A stretch of DNA of 64,000 nucleotides from Smittia aterrima. Taxonomy: Eukaryota > Arthropoda > Insecta > Diptera > Chironomidae. The stretch's first letter is position 1. Every line of letters starts with the position of its first letter. This document shows, piece after piece, positions 12,353 to 23,671 of this stretch. A program made the position numbers and the translations under genes. Location: positions 15,655,537 to 15,719,536 of the forward strand of contig CP093829.1 in NCBI GenBank assembly GCA_033063855.1, written 5' to 3'. Below the pieces are notes generated by a model, which was not told the DNA's origin, made no database searches, and saw only the letters and a program-made list of their open reading frames with translations.

Positions 12353-12443
12353 ACTGACAGCGCATGAACTGAAATTATTAGTAAACCTAAAACCGTTTGA
12401 GAAACATCTCGTCCTGAAAATTTACCGAATTAACAAATATATA

Positions 12444-13769
12444 ATGGTAAAATAAAAATTTCCTTAAAGTAAATATTGAAAATTGCAATTAAGCTAGACA
12501 TGGCTAATCGTGGAATAAACTTGCCAAAGTGAAGATTCGATGCATCAAAAATCTTTGGTTGCAATATTTCCTTCAAGGGTCTTGTCGATGGAAAGAATGA
12601 TGAGGACCCTTTCGCAAAGCACGCAATTTAAAACTCAAGCACTTAAATTAGCGCAGACAAAAATTGTTTGACAGATGAGTGCAAAAAGTACCTAGAACAA
12701 AAATTAATGGAAAATATTTAGTGATTTGCATGATCATGGAGACTGAATAGAAATGATAAAAATATTAATAAGAGTTCGACCAAAATTTACGATTATTTAA
12801 TTTATTTATTTTTTCAGAAAACTTTTATTCTTTTGGCTTTCGCCATTACCGGATTGATGGGTGATGTCTCACATTTAGGCATCCGCACAGAAATCCAGGA
12901 AGACGGCTATCATTATGACGCACCACAACAATCATTCCCAGTGAGATAGAAAAGATTTGTTGCATTAAATATACTAATCCACAAAAAAAAAACTTTAGGC
13001 ACCAGCTCTTTTAGACGATTACTTACCTCCTCCAGCACCAGCTCCAGTTCGTCAAGCTCCAGCCCCAGCTCGTAGGTTTACAATATAAATTTAATTCTCA
13101 TCTAAGTTTTGAAAAGCTTGATTTTTTTTTTAAAAAAATCTAATTATATTTTAATTTTATTTCACAGCGGCTCCAGCTCCAGCAACAAGCCCTCCAGAAT
13201 ACTTGCCCCCAGTTGAAGACGAGCCAGTTGGTAAGTAATTTTTTGGTTACCAATAAAAATATCAAATATGTTTTTGATATATTTAGGGCCATAATTTTTT
13301 CATATGTATTAATGATTTTTTTTTTAGTTTTAGCCCCTGCTCCAGCTCCTGCTCCAGCTCCAGCTCCCGCTCCAGCTCCCGCCCCGGCACCAGCTCCAGT
13401 TCGTGCTGCTCGTAAGAAATTTTTTACTTTTTAAAACCAAAAAACTTTTAGATTAATTATTTTTTAAACTAATTTTATAAACAGCAGCCCCAGCTCCCGT
13501 CCCTGCTCCCGTTCCAGCACCAGCTCCAGTACGTGCTGCTCGTAAGTAATCATCAATGAAAAATAAAATTTCTATTTTTCACCTTTAAAAACCAAAAAAT
13601 TTCTTGATTAATATATTTTAATTTAAATTTAACAGCTGCGCCAGCAACCAGCCCACCAGAGTACTTGCCCCCAGTTGAAGCTCCATGCGGCAACGGAGGA
13701 TCAGGACCAAACTGCGACACCGAAGAAGGTTACAACTACAATGCTCCATCTTTCCGATTGAGATATTAA
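12444..13769 (+). CDS. Secreted Ala/Pro-rich YLPP protein
   Basis: Exons 12444-12446 (ATG only), 12818-12940, 12999-13071, 13168-13230, 13328-13411, 13485-13541 and 13636-13769 join to 178 residues. The signal peptide (MKTFILLAFAITGLMG) is followed by DVSHLGI and GYHYDAP. The middle consists of alternating Ala-Pro runs interrupted by PVRAA and two SPPEYLPP boxes. The end is CGNGGSGPNCDTEEGYNY and a short basic tail. The five small exons from the third onward are joined by phase-1 introns, so any of the internal ones could be skipped without a frameshift. Clearly a paralogue of the gene at 16657 and related at both ends to the 6724 gene. Structural extracellular role inferred. Confidence 0.85.
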
Positions 13770-15840
13770 GCTAATGTTGCTCTTAGTTTTTCCTTACAAC
13801 TAAGCTTATATAATAGTTGTATTTTTCTACAAAAGTCAAAACTTCACCTAACTTCACGATTTGTTACGTGAAACCTACCAGTAGCAACGAACAGAATAAA
13901 AATTCATTCTCTTTGTAAACCTGCATTATTATCAGTTTTCAGGAAAATAAACATATGTAATTTATAATTTTTCCAGTTACGATCAAATCCTTACTTATGA
14001 GTTCTCTATAAGTATCAAGAGAAATCCGGTAATAAAACAAATATAAGGCCGTAAGAAAAGTTTCAAAACAAGAACTTGGATTAAGTGCAAGAAGACAAAA
14101 TTCATGGACGAACAGCAGCTCACAAAGCTAAAACAAAAACTTGAAAAAAATATTCTTTTTGAAATTTGATTAAGAAGATTTTAATTAAAATGTCTATGGA
14201 CTCTTTATTTTTCCCTGAGAATTCTGTAAAATTTTCTATACGTTCACGAATGGAAGAATAAAAATTTTGACTTTTCTCGTTTCTTTTTTTATTAAATTAT
14301 TCATTAGATGATTTGCAATTAATTATTTAAAAGAATCATTAATTTTGCTGTGGTTTCATTAGAAAAGGGTTGACACGATCAAGACATTTAAAAACCATAC
14401 CAAGGTTCAAGCATTAAATTTTGTAGTGAGGCCATATTCATTGCTAGATGAACCGAAGCTAGAGAAGAACGGTGCTATAAAGATTTGAATATATGTTTAA
14501 TCCAATTGGCAGATATAAATACGTTTATCTAAATTAATTTACTGATTGATGAGCATTTTGGCCGAAGCTGTTTGCCGCGATTTGGACAGACTCGATCATT
14601 GTTGATTGGCAGGCGAAAACCTAACTCAAGCCAACGTAGTTCTGTAATACGCATAGCGAGGCTACTTTTCTGGCTCTTTCAGCGGTCATTTTTCGTAGTT
14701 TTTGTTGTAGATGTCACGGTTATTGTAAAATAGTTCATATGCTGATTTATTTTCGAAAATAAGGTACTAATTGCTACGCGATGCGATCTCTTGACGTCCA
14801 TTTAATCAAAAGTTTTTCTTTTCGTTGTTTTGCATGATTCATGGCTTCTTGTAAATATATTTTCACACGATACGAGAATACTCACACGGAAAAAAGCGAG
14901 CACGGATTTATTGAATTTTGCTATCGCAATGAGTAACTACTTAAAGATACATGATTGCATGTTATCTCAAACGAGACGCAATCAAGTTAATTTCATAATA
15001 ATTTTTCTTCTCAATGAGACACGGTAAGTTAACTTTGCTCTAAGCGATTTCTTCTTAACACAGGAAGAACGCTTCTTCTTTGAATTGCTTATGCACACGG
15101 CTGATTGTATGATTTCTATATATCACAAAAGAAAAAACGGATTTTTTTCACATAAGGGAGAACACGATAAATTCTTTTGCCATAGAACTTAAAGTTGTTT
15201 TTAAAATTCGAGTTTAATTAATTACTTGAGTGAGCGCGAGCACCCATTTTTGTTGTTTTGCTCGACATGTGTTAATTATTTTACTGGTTTTTATACTGCG
15301 AAGGACCATCTTCAGATTTGAGCTGAAAACCTTGGACTTTGATTGAAAGAATAAAATTTTATGCTTGTTCCGCTTGAATATAATGAATATAATGAATAAC
15401 TGAAGTTTATTTCGAAATGCATATAATTTACTAAAGAATATTTCAAGAATCACCAATTTTTGAGCAATTTAAGCGAATGTGACAAAGAAAAGTTCCAACA
15501 TTTTAATAAGAATCCATTGACCACGGTCAAAACGCAAACTGTTCTTATCAGTTTCTTTATGATCGATCTCGTCAAAAAAAATTTAAATTTGTAAATAAAC
15601 ATATGTTAGAATAAGAAATTAAGAGTGGAGCAGTCACAAAGATTGTTGTTACCATTATTTAACCAATAAAAAGAAATTTAAATTAATAAATCTTTAAAAA
15701 AATTTTTTTTGTCTCATTAAGAATTTTAAAATAAAAATTAGATAAACTTTAAAATCAACTTCTTAAAATGTATTTTTTAGACTTTTATCATAAAACTTTT
15801 ATTCGCAATTTGAAAATTGTGGATTTCAACAAAAGACGAG
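13770..15840. other. Intergenic, about 2 kb, no gene seen
   Basis: The first 150 bases (to the AATAAA near 13895) match the 3' flank of the paralogue ending at 18241, so the duplication included the 3' end. The remainder shows no exon chain. Confidence 0.65.
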
Positions 15841-16066
15841 TTAAAACAAGTCAAAATATCATAAAATATTCAGCTGATTATCTTCACAGTGGTTCGACAT
15901 GTCTAGTTTTTTTATTTACTTTTTCAAAGACCCGAAACAACAAAGAAATCGTTTATGGTTTCAAACGATATAAATATCGGTCAGTGATCATATCAAATTA
16001 TTAGTAAATCTAAAACAGTTTGAGAAGCATCTCGTCCAGAAAAAAAAAGTTTTGTACTATAAAATG
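15841..16066 (+). promoter_or_regulatory. Extra promoter and start-codon exon without its own gene body
   Basis: This copy has the conserved block (TATCTTCACAGT at 15879-15890), TATAAATA at 15969-15976, the shared leader (AGAAGCATCTCGTCC) and ATG at 16064-16066 directly followed by a gtaaat donor. No matching second exon lies before the next complete promoter at 16435. It may serve as an alternative first exon of the gene at 16657, giving the same protein, or be a remnant of a deleted paralogue. Confidence 0.72.
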
Positions 16067-16434
16067 GTAAATCGATAAGTTTCAACAATTTTAATTGCGT
16101 TTGAGCTAAAAATTGAAATTCTGAATTTAAATCAAACCTCGACGTCGAAAAAAACCATAAGAAAATCTTCCTTTCGTCTAGTGGATTACGCGTTTTAAAA
16201 CTTACGTTTACGAGTAAAGCTCTAGCTCTTATTTTTACAATTTAATAAGCTTTAACAAGAAGCAAAATAATTTCTTCATGTTTTCTTGATAGTTAAAGAA
16301 TAAAACTAAAAAGGAAGCTTTATAAATCATGCTCTAAATTGAAACAGAAATAGCTTCTGTATAATCATTAAACTTTAATGGTATCCTTCACAGCGAAATG
16401 GTTTCGTTTTCAATGAGAAACGAGATTAAAAACG

Positions 16435-16573
16435 TCACAATTCCATAAAATATTCATCGGATCATCTTCAAAGTAGTCCAGTATGTCGAGTTTTTTTTTT
16501 GGCCAAAACATATATAGAAGTTTAGCAACAAAGAAATCTGTGATAGTAGTCCGGGTGTTAGACGATATAAATA
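16435..16573 (+). promoter_or_regulatory. Conserved upstream block and TATA box of the polyproline paralogue
   Basis: Bases 16431-16490 are the closest match to 12203-12260. TATAAATA lies at 16566-16573, followed by a leader with TTATTAGTAAATCT and AGAAGCATCTCGTCCTGAAA that is almost the same as in the copies at 12 and 16 kb. Confidence 0.82.
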
Positions 16574-16656
16574 GCGGTTGGCCGACGAGATGAAATTATT
16601 AGTAAATCTCAAATCGCTTGAGAAGCATCTCGTCCTGAAAACAAATTGAAAACAAA

Positions 16657-18241
16657 ATGGTAAAGTGGAAGTTATAAGTTGAAATTGAAATATCGGCTGT
16701 CTCGATAATAACTAAAGTGGCCAAAGTGATTGTTAGATATCCGATGAAATCTTCGGGCCAGAGATTTCTGACCAAGAGCAAAGTTTTAAAAAAGCAAACT
16801 TGCTCTTAAAGTAAAAAATAGTCATTGATTGGAAAATAATTAAAAAATGTGTTTATTAATCAGCAAGAACAGCTGCTAAGCCTTCCTAAGCACTAAAAAT
16901 ACCACTAATACTTAAATGAAGTATATGTATAGAGAATGTATCTGCTAGAAACAGCAGAATGCAAAAAAAGAAAGATCGTATCATCAGACAGATTGTCGAC
17001 AATAAAAAGACGGAGCTACAGAGGAATAATTTTAGAAAGAATAACAGATTTTATTCAAAACTTTTCAAATTTTTTATTGACGACAGAAGTTTTTATCAGC
17101 TTAAGCTCGTATCAAAGCATTAAACAAGTCTATAGTTATGTCGAGATCAAACCCCAACAAAAAATTACGATATTGATTAATAGAATTAAATTAATTGAAT
17201 ATATTATTTCAGAAAACCTTCATCCTTTTGGCTTTCGCCATTACTGGATTGATGGCTGATGTCTCACATTTGGGCATCCGCACTCAAATCCAAGAAGACG
17301 GCTACCACTACGACGCACCACAACAATCATTCCCTGTAAGATGAAAGAAAAAATACGATGTTTGTATTAAAAATAATCTCGAATTATTTGTTAATTTAGC
17401 CACCAGCCCTTAAAGATGATTACTTGCCTCCACCAGCGCCAGCACCTCGTAAGTTTATTATTATTTGAATTTAATATATTTATCATATTAATTTTTGTAT
17501 AATTTATTTTTTCAGCACCTCCCCGTAAGTTATCGTGTGATAAATACAATTAATAAGTCCAAAAAATATAACTTTGAAGAATGTTTTTTTTATATATGTT
17601 TCAACATTTTAATTTCAGCACCTCCTCCTCCTCCTCCACCACCACCACCTCCGCCTCCACCACCCCCACCTCCACCACCACCACCACCACCTCCAGCAAC
17701 TAGCCCGCCAGAGTACTTGCCCCCATTCGATGAGCCAGCACCTCCTCGTAAGTAACCGGTTGATACCATTTAAAGTACACAAAAAATGTTTAAGCCTGAA
17801 AATTGGCTTTTTATAAGTACATTTTTTAATTAATTATTATATAATTAATTTCAGCTCCTCCTCCTCCTCCACCACCACCACCACCACCACCACCTCCTCC
17901 ACCACCACCACCACCTCCTCCTCCTCCTCCACCACCACCTCCTCCTCCACCACCACCACCTCCTCGTAAGTAATCTCATTTCAGTCCGGTCCATATCACA
18001 TGCTTGAAAAAATATTTTTTGACGATTGAAAATCAAAATATAAAATTTCCTTTTCAAATCAAGTATAAATTTAAAATAATTTTATTTCAAACTTAATTTC
18101 ACAGCACCACCACCTGCAACCAGCCCACCAGAGTACTTGCCCCCAGTTGAAGCTCCATGCGGCAACGGAGGATCAGGACCAAACTGCGACACCGGATCCG
18201 GTTACAACTATGACGCCCCTGCTTTCCGGTTCAGATTTTAA
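16657..18241 (+). CDS. Secreted polyproline YLPP protein
   Basis: Exons 16657-16659 (ATG only), 17213-17335, 17400-17448, 17516-17524 (9 nt), 17619-17747, 17855-17965 and 18105-18241 join to 186 residues. The first 41 residues after the start are almost the same as in the 12444 gene (signal peptide MKTFILLAFAITGLMA, DVSHLGI, GYHYDAPQQSFP). The body is proline runs of about 25 and 40 residues flanking SPPEYLPP boxes. The end is CGNGGSGPNCDT, GYNYDAP and a short Arg/Phe tail. All internal small exons start and end in phase 1. A second promoter with its own start-codon exon lies 600 bases upstream. The protein is presumably extracellular; proline runs of this length suggest an extended, rigid structure, which is inference. 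Confidence 0.83.
17855..17965 (+). repeat. Exon made entirely of proline codons
   Basis: The 111 bases are an unbroken run of CCT and CCA codons once joined to the phase-1 C of the previous exon. CCT and CCA blocks alternate, so slippage and length polymorphism are likely. Confidence 0.9.
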
Positions 18242-21159
18242 ATGTTGTTAGTTCTTTGTTCGTGCCTATTTTATCGTGAGATTGTTCTACAAAAGTCAAA
18301 ACTTTACTAGTAGCAATGAACAGAATAAAAATTGCATCTCTTATTAAATAAAATCAACATTTTTCACTTTAACTTATCAAACTACAGTTCTTAGAAAACC
18401 CAATTTACCTTGATTTTCAACCAAAAGTTTCAGCATTTGTGCATTTATTTATAAGTTTTCGGACTTGTTTTGACATCTCAAATAAGTCTGCAGACAACAT
18501 TTTTTTTTTGATTACACACGAGCCCAGTAGACACGATTGCAAGTCATTGAAACTAACTAAAATAAATTGACATATTTTAAAAACATCCTTTTTTTGTCGA
18601 TGAACGTATGCACAATAAATCATTAGCGTTGAAGTCTTCATCGAGCTTGAATAAAATTTGATATCGACTGTCGTTTAAATCTTCATATCTTAATTTAATT
18701 CACACCATGTATAAAAATTTAAATTTATGCATCTTGAACAGACGCTGTTGCATAATTTTGTCGGCACTTTTTGCCGACTTGTTTCTTAAACTTTGACTTT
18801 TCTCACGCTATTAAATTTACATTAGATTGAAAGATTAAAAAAAAAATATATTCGCTGAAAATGTAAACCAGAATAAGCTTTTTTAAGTAAAGAAATATAA
18901 AATGTTATCGCGAAGCGGAATGAAGCTTGGAAGCTTTTAAGCTTTGATTCGAATAACAAGTCTCGTAAAATTTATGGAATAAGTGGTCAATGACCCGAAA
19001 GCTCTATCAAATTTCAATGCTAATGCACTAAAGCTCATTGAGCGCTTAAAAGCTTATTTTTCGAAGATCAAGTTCGAAATAAATATAATAAATATTAAAT
19101 ATCATAAGTCTTATATAAAAACTTTAAATAATTTGTTTTGAAATCAAGAAGAAAAAGAAAAAATACTTTAAAAATGATTTTCTCTAAAAAACAAAGAATA
19201 AAAGTTCTTTTAACCATTTCAGGAAGAAGTAGGTAGAGATTAACTATTGATCAAGAGATTCACATTTGTCAAGAAATATTTTCAACCAAAAATCCATTCA
19301 AATATTTTTACGAGCTTGAAAATCAGGTAAAGATAGACTCGAACAGGTTTAGAATTCAGATCGGAATTATTCAATTTCTTGTCGCAAATTAATTCAGCGG
19401 ATACGTGAAAAAGACCGAGACAAATTCGTTCTTCCTTGTTACATTTCCAAGTCTCGATAGATCAAGTGTATCTGCTGTGACGATGTCGTATTGATCTTAT
19501 GTTGTGACAAGTTATTATGATTTAAAACTATCGGACACATCACATCTCTACGGAATCGTCTAACCAGAAATGGATCAATCAATTTGCATAAATGTTCACT
19601 TTTAGTTTCAAGTCGGCCGACAGAAGGAAACCTGTTTTTTTCCTACGGCTTAATCTTCTAAGTAGCGTATCGGAACGTGAAACTTTTGCTTTCGTTAGAC
19701 ACTGCGTTGCTTTTGAAGCCAGCTTGAAAGCGATTTCTTGTATTTTATGGCTTCGTTGAATGGCTCTTGACCTTGAGGCTCACATGCCCGCCATACAAAG
19801 TGATATTATATGGTCATTTAAAGTGTATCGCTTCGCGCAGAAAAAAAACGACAAGAATTATGGTATCATAACTAACAGAAATTTGCATAATAGAAGCCTA
19901 AAACACTCTGCTAAAGATGAGATTTGAATTTTAGTTTAATAAACAATAAACATGCAATAAACAACATGGCGATTATGTAAACGGAGAAATTCGAAATGAA
20001 TAGGGCATACAGGGCGTATGCTGTATGTGGGAATCTTTACGATGAGAAAGTGCATCATGTCGCCTCCGTTCATCTTAACCTGTCATGTAAAGCTCAGAAT
20101 TTATGTTCAGAAAAGTTAAGAGATGTTGTATGATGAAATGTTGAACGTTTTAGATATTCTGAGTCAAGACTTTTTGACAATAAAGTCCGCGCTCGTTTAG
20201 CTTTGAATAATTTATTCGACAGAATTCGCGACTGATTTAATGCATTCAAAATTTGATCTAAAGAAGTCAAATGCGTCTCATTTTAATTTTGCTGACATTT
20301 GAAGCCATCACCTACATCGAAATAAAAGCGATAAGTATCAGGTAGAAGCATAAATAACCAAATTGACAGACACATTCATTTTATCGCGATAAAGCTTTAT
20401 TGGCGGACAAGAAACTCCGCGATTCTGAAGTTGAAGAAAAACCACTTGAGGACGAAGCAACTCAAAACTCCGACTTGATTTTGAATAATGAGATGCTTCA
20501 CTCATCAGAAGATTAAAGTTTTAATTTTGCTTGGGTGTTGTCCAAGCTTAATGATTCAAGATTTATGATTTTTTAGTTAATGAAGTTTACGATTTACTGT
20601 GCGACATAAAGTCGCTGGAATTTCTATAACAGAAATAGACCAGTTGTGATTGCAAGGCAAGGCAGAAACATTCCGACAAATGTTTTTTTGTTCGTTCTAA
20701 GTTTTGCGCATTCACCTCCAATGTGATTCCAATCTCGCTGAGCAGCTTAGATATGGGACTAAGAATGAATTTTTTTTAAAAAAAACTTAGAACACATTCG
20801 AAACGTTTTTTCCTTCATTTCAAATAGACATGTAGTGAGTGTCGATTCGCAGTTGTGTTAGTAAATTCTGTCGACCAAGGAACGGACTAGCTCAAGATAA
20901 TTTCAATTTTAAGCACATCAAATGTTTTCCAAGGAATTTTATTGTAAAATTAGTTTAAATTGTGAAATATCAAGAATTCTCAGAGTTTTCAAGTCTACGT
21001 GACTAAGTTAAATCTTACTCATTCATTTTATCAATATTTTTCAACGAACGGCGCTTCTGACTAAGCACGCACCCATTTCCGTTCCTTGTTCGACCTTAGA
21101 AACGAAGCCGAAAAAGAAGTTTTTTTTATCGTGCAGTGAAAACTTGAGATTAAAGAAAC
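18242..21159. other. Intergenic, 2.9 kb, no gene seen
   Basis: The first 90 bases match the 3' flank of the 12444 paralogue. The rest is AT-rich with no exon chain or recognised element; the last few hundred bases should hold the FKBP12 promoter. Confidence 0.65.
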
Positions 21160-21749
21160 ATGGGAGTTGACATTATTCCAATTTCAGAAGGAGATGGTAA
21201 GCGATGTGGACAATTTGAATTCGCAATAACTTTAAGAGGAAATTGTGAAGTTTTGTGCAAATTTAGAATAAAAAAAAATCCACTTTTTATGGCGAGTTTT
21301 TTTCTTCTTCTAATTCTTCTTTTTATTTCTACTCATTTTTCTTCATCAGGAACCACCTTCCCCAAGCAAGGACAGACTGCTGTAGTTCATTATACCGGTA
21401 AGAACATTGAATAATTAAAAGGATTTTTTTTAATCCGGGCGTCTTTTTTTCAGGAACGCTTGACAATGGCACAGTCTTTGACTCATCACGCACTCGCGGC
21501 AAGCCTTTCAAATTCAAGATTGGAAAGGGAGAAGTAATTCGTGGATGGGACGATGGAGTCGCTCAATTGTCTGTCGGACAACGAGCCAAGTTAGTCTGCT
21601 CTCCTGATTACGCTTATGGCGCTCGCGGTAAGATACAACTTGTTGCGATTTTTATTTCCGGTTCTCATCGTTTCGTTATAGGCCACCCAGGAATCATCCC
21701 ACCTAACGCTACCCTCACGTTCGATGTCGAACTTTTGCGTGTTGAATAA
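21160..21749 (+). CDS. FKBP12: FKBP12, peptidyl-prolyl cis-trans isomerase
   Basis: Exons 21160-21196, 21350-21397, 21454-21627 and 21682-21749 join to 108 residues, the standard FKBP12 length. The sequence has all family marks: MGVDIIPISEGDG, VVHYTGTLDNGTVFDSSR, GEVIRGWDDGVAQLSVGQRA, the PDYAYG segment and a C-terminal DVELLRVE. Residues lining the drug and substrate pocket (Tyr, Phe, Asp, Val-Ile, Trp, Tyr, Phe) appear intact. FKBP12 is a cytosolic prolyl isomerase that binds FK506 and rapamycin and regulates ryanodine and TGF-beta type I receptors in animals. It interrupts the secreted-protein family without any sign of belonging to it. Confidence 0.97.
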
Positions 21750-23520
21750 ACAGTTCGTCATAACCAAAGGAACCAAAACTTCATTTTTTTCTAATATTCT
21801 TGCATTTCTTTCGCGCTAATCAATTTTCTCTCGAGTTAGTTCACTTGAATCAAGCCAGCAATTTCTTTGAAAAAATACTGATTCTGTCTGATTACTTCTT
21901 TGTAGCATTTGATTTTTTTTTATTTCAAGTAAAGTTGATTCAAACTCCATAAGAATGTTTTGGTCATCAATTTTTTTCCAGATTCTGATCAAAGTCAAAT
22001 TAAAGATTTGACGATTTTTATGAGCATCTAACATCTTTGGAATTGCTAAACATTCTTAAAACGGCGGTGCTTTAAGAAGATTTGAGAACAACACGAGTCG
22101 CATTCTGATTAGGATGATCGTATGAATTTGAAGAGTTTCTTAGCTTGAACACACTGTTCTAAAGATTTTCAATGAAGATTAAAAGTAAAACCTTCAGCAG
22201 TGGTGATTCGATAGATTCGTTTCTAGCTTATGATGTGTCGAGTTTGAATGAAGCTTTAGAGCTCAGACGATCTTGAATAAATATTTTGGATAATCATCAA
22301 ATCAGTCGGCTCCATTGTATTCACATCAATTAACAGCTGTCGTAAATGGATCGTCGCGAAGCGTCTCGTTAAGCGCCTTGACGAAAACGAATATCAAGGC
22401 TACTTTTACTTTTTTCTCGAACTGAGATTGCCCGCAAATATTTATCACATGACGTCATAGACTCGGAGACTGTATCAGATTGTACGTGTTTAAGTTCGCA
22501 CGACAATAATTGAATAAACATTTTCTGTTTTATAGTTTTCGTCTCTCTTTGACTTTTAAGATTCGTCGCTTGCTGAAAAGCTTCAGGAAAACATCTTCGA
22601 ATGATTTCTGTTTCAGGTGGTACGCCCGTGATTTATATTTAAGAAGCTCTAAAAATTCGCAGCAAACAAATTTGAAAAACCAGATCTGAGAAGCGATATA
22701 GAGCAGAATACTTTGACATTTCGCACGACTCATTCGAGGAAAATTAAATCAGCTTTAGTATCCACTTACATAGTCATAAAACCAAACGGTCGTCTTTTTG
22801 AGAAACTTGATGATTCTATTCTAGGCGACGATCCTAGACAAGAATGTTAGGGGTGGCACGGAAGACTCGGTGGAGACAGAATTTTATAATTTTCTTTGTT
22901 AAAATTCAAAAAATTGCTTGATAGTCGAAGATGCCAAAAAACTTTTTTTTACGTTTTTCAACTTAAGGAATGTTTAGAATATGTTCTCCAACCCTAAAAC
23001 ATTAGGCAGAACTAAAAAAATTCTTGAGGCTCAAAAATTATTTCTTTTTGAAAACTTGATAAATTTCTTGATCAACATAATCCCATTAAACGATTTTCTA
23101 GATTAAATAGAATAGATGTCAAATGCCTTGAGCTTCAGGAACTAACCAGGAAGAAAGAAAAGTTATATTTTATATTGCAAAATAAACTTCAAATAAAACG
23201 ATGGAACTTGACCGGCTTACGTGACAATTGAACGATGAAGTTCTGACACTTTGCTTTCGCATCATTAATTTCTGTAGCTAACATTTTCTCAAAGCCCTTA
23301 CAGCAGAATACAAAGCGATGTTAGATGTTGTAAGTTAAGTCTTATGGAAATATTTCTGCTCGTGTCGCTCGATCGTATGTGATCTCAATATCGAACACAT
23401 TTTTTCTCATCTCTTTCGGAGAGGCAAACAATATAACTAACAAACGCGTAGAGAAGACGCTTTGGGAGGAAGATGAGCTCGACTCAAGTCTCTCAGCAGT
23501 TTTTTTTTGTAATAATCATT
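21750..23520. other. Intergenic, 1.8 kb, no gene seen
   Basis: 3' flank of FKBP12 and upstream region of the exon-array gene. No conserved coding segment or repeat was recognised. Confidence 0.6.
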
Positions 23521-23526
23521 TATCGG

Positions 23527-23534
23527 TATAAATA
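23527..23534 (+). promoter_or_regulatory. Likely TATA box of the exon-array gene
   Basis: TATAAATA lies about 140 bases before the proposed ATG-ATG first exon. Unlike its relatives, this gene does not show the ATCATCTTCACAGT block upstream. The leader contains an ATGTGA (start immediately followed by stop) at 23661-23666. Confidence 0.55.
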
Positions 23535-23671
23535 TTGGAATTGACCGTTTTTTGATTTTAGTCGGTAGAAATTGGTTGACAAGTTTAGTTTTAAAATCGC
23601 TGAATTTTATTAAACGGTCTTGTGGAAGAGATTTCTTTAATTTGTTGGCTTTTGATTTCAATGTGATTAAA

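Noticed and set aside
17851..18057. Minus-strand Trp/Arg-rich ORF
   Set aside because: It is the reverse complement of the proline-codon run and has no independent support.
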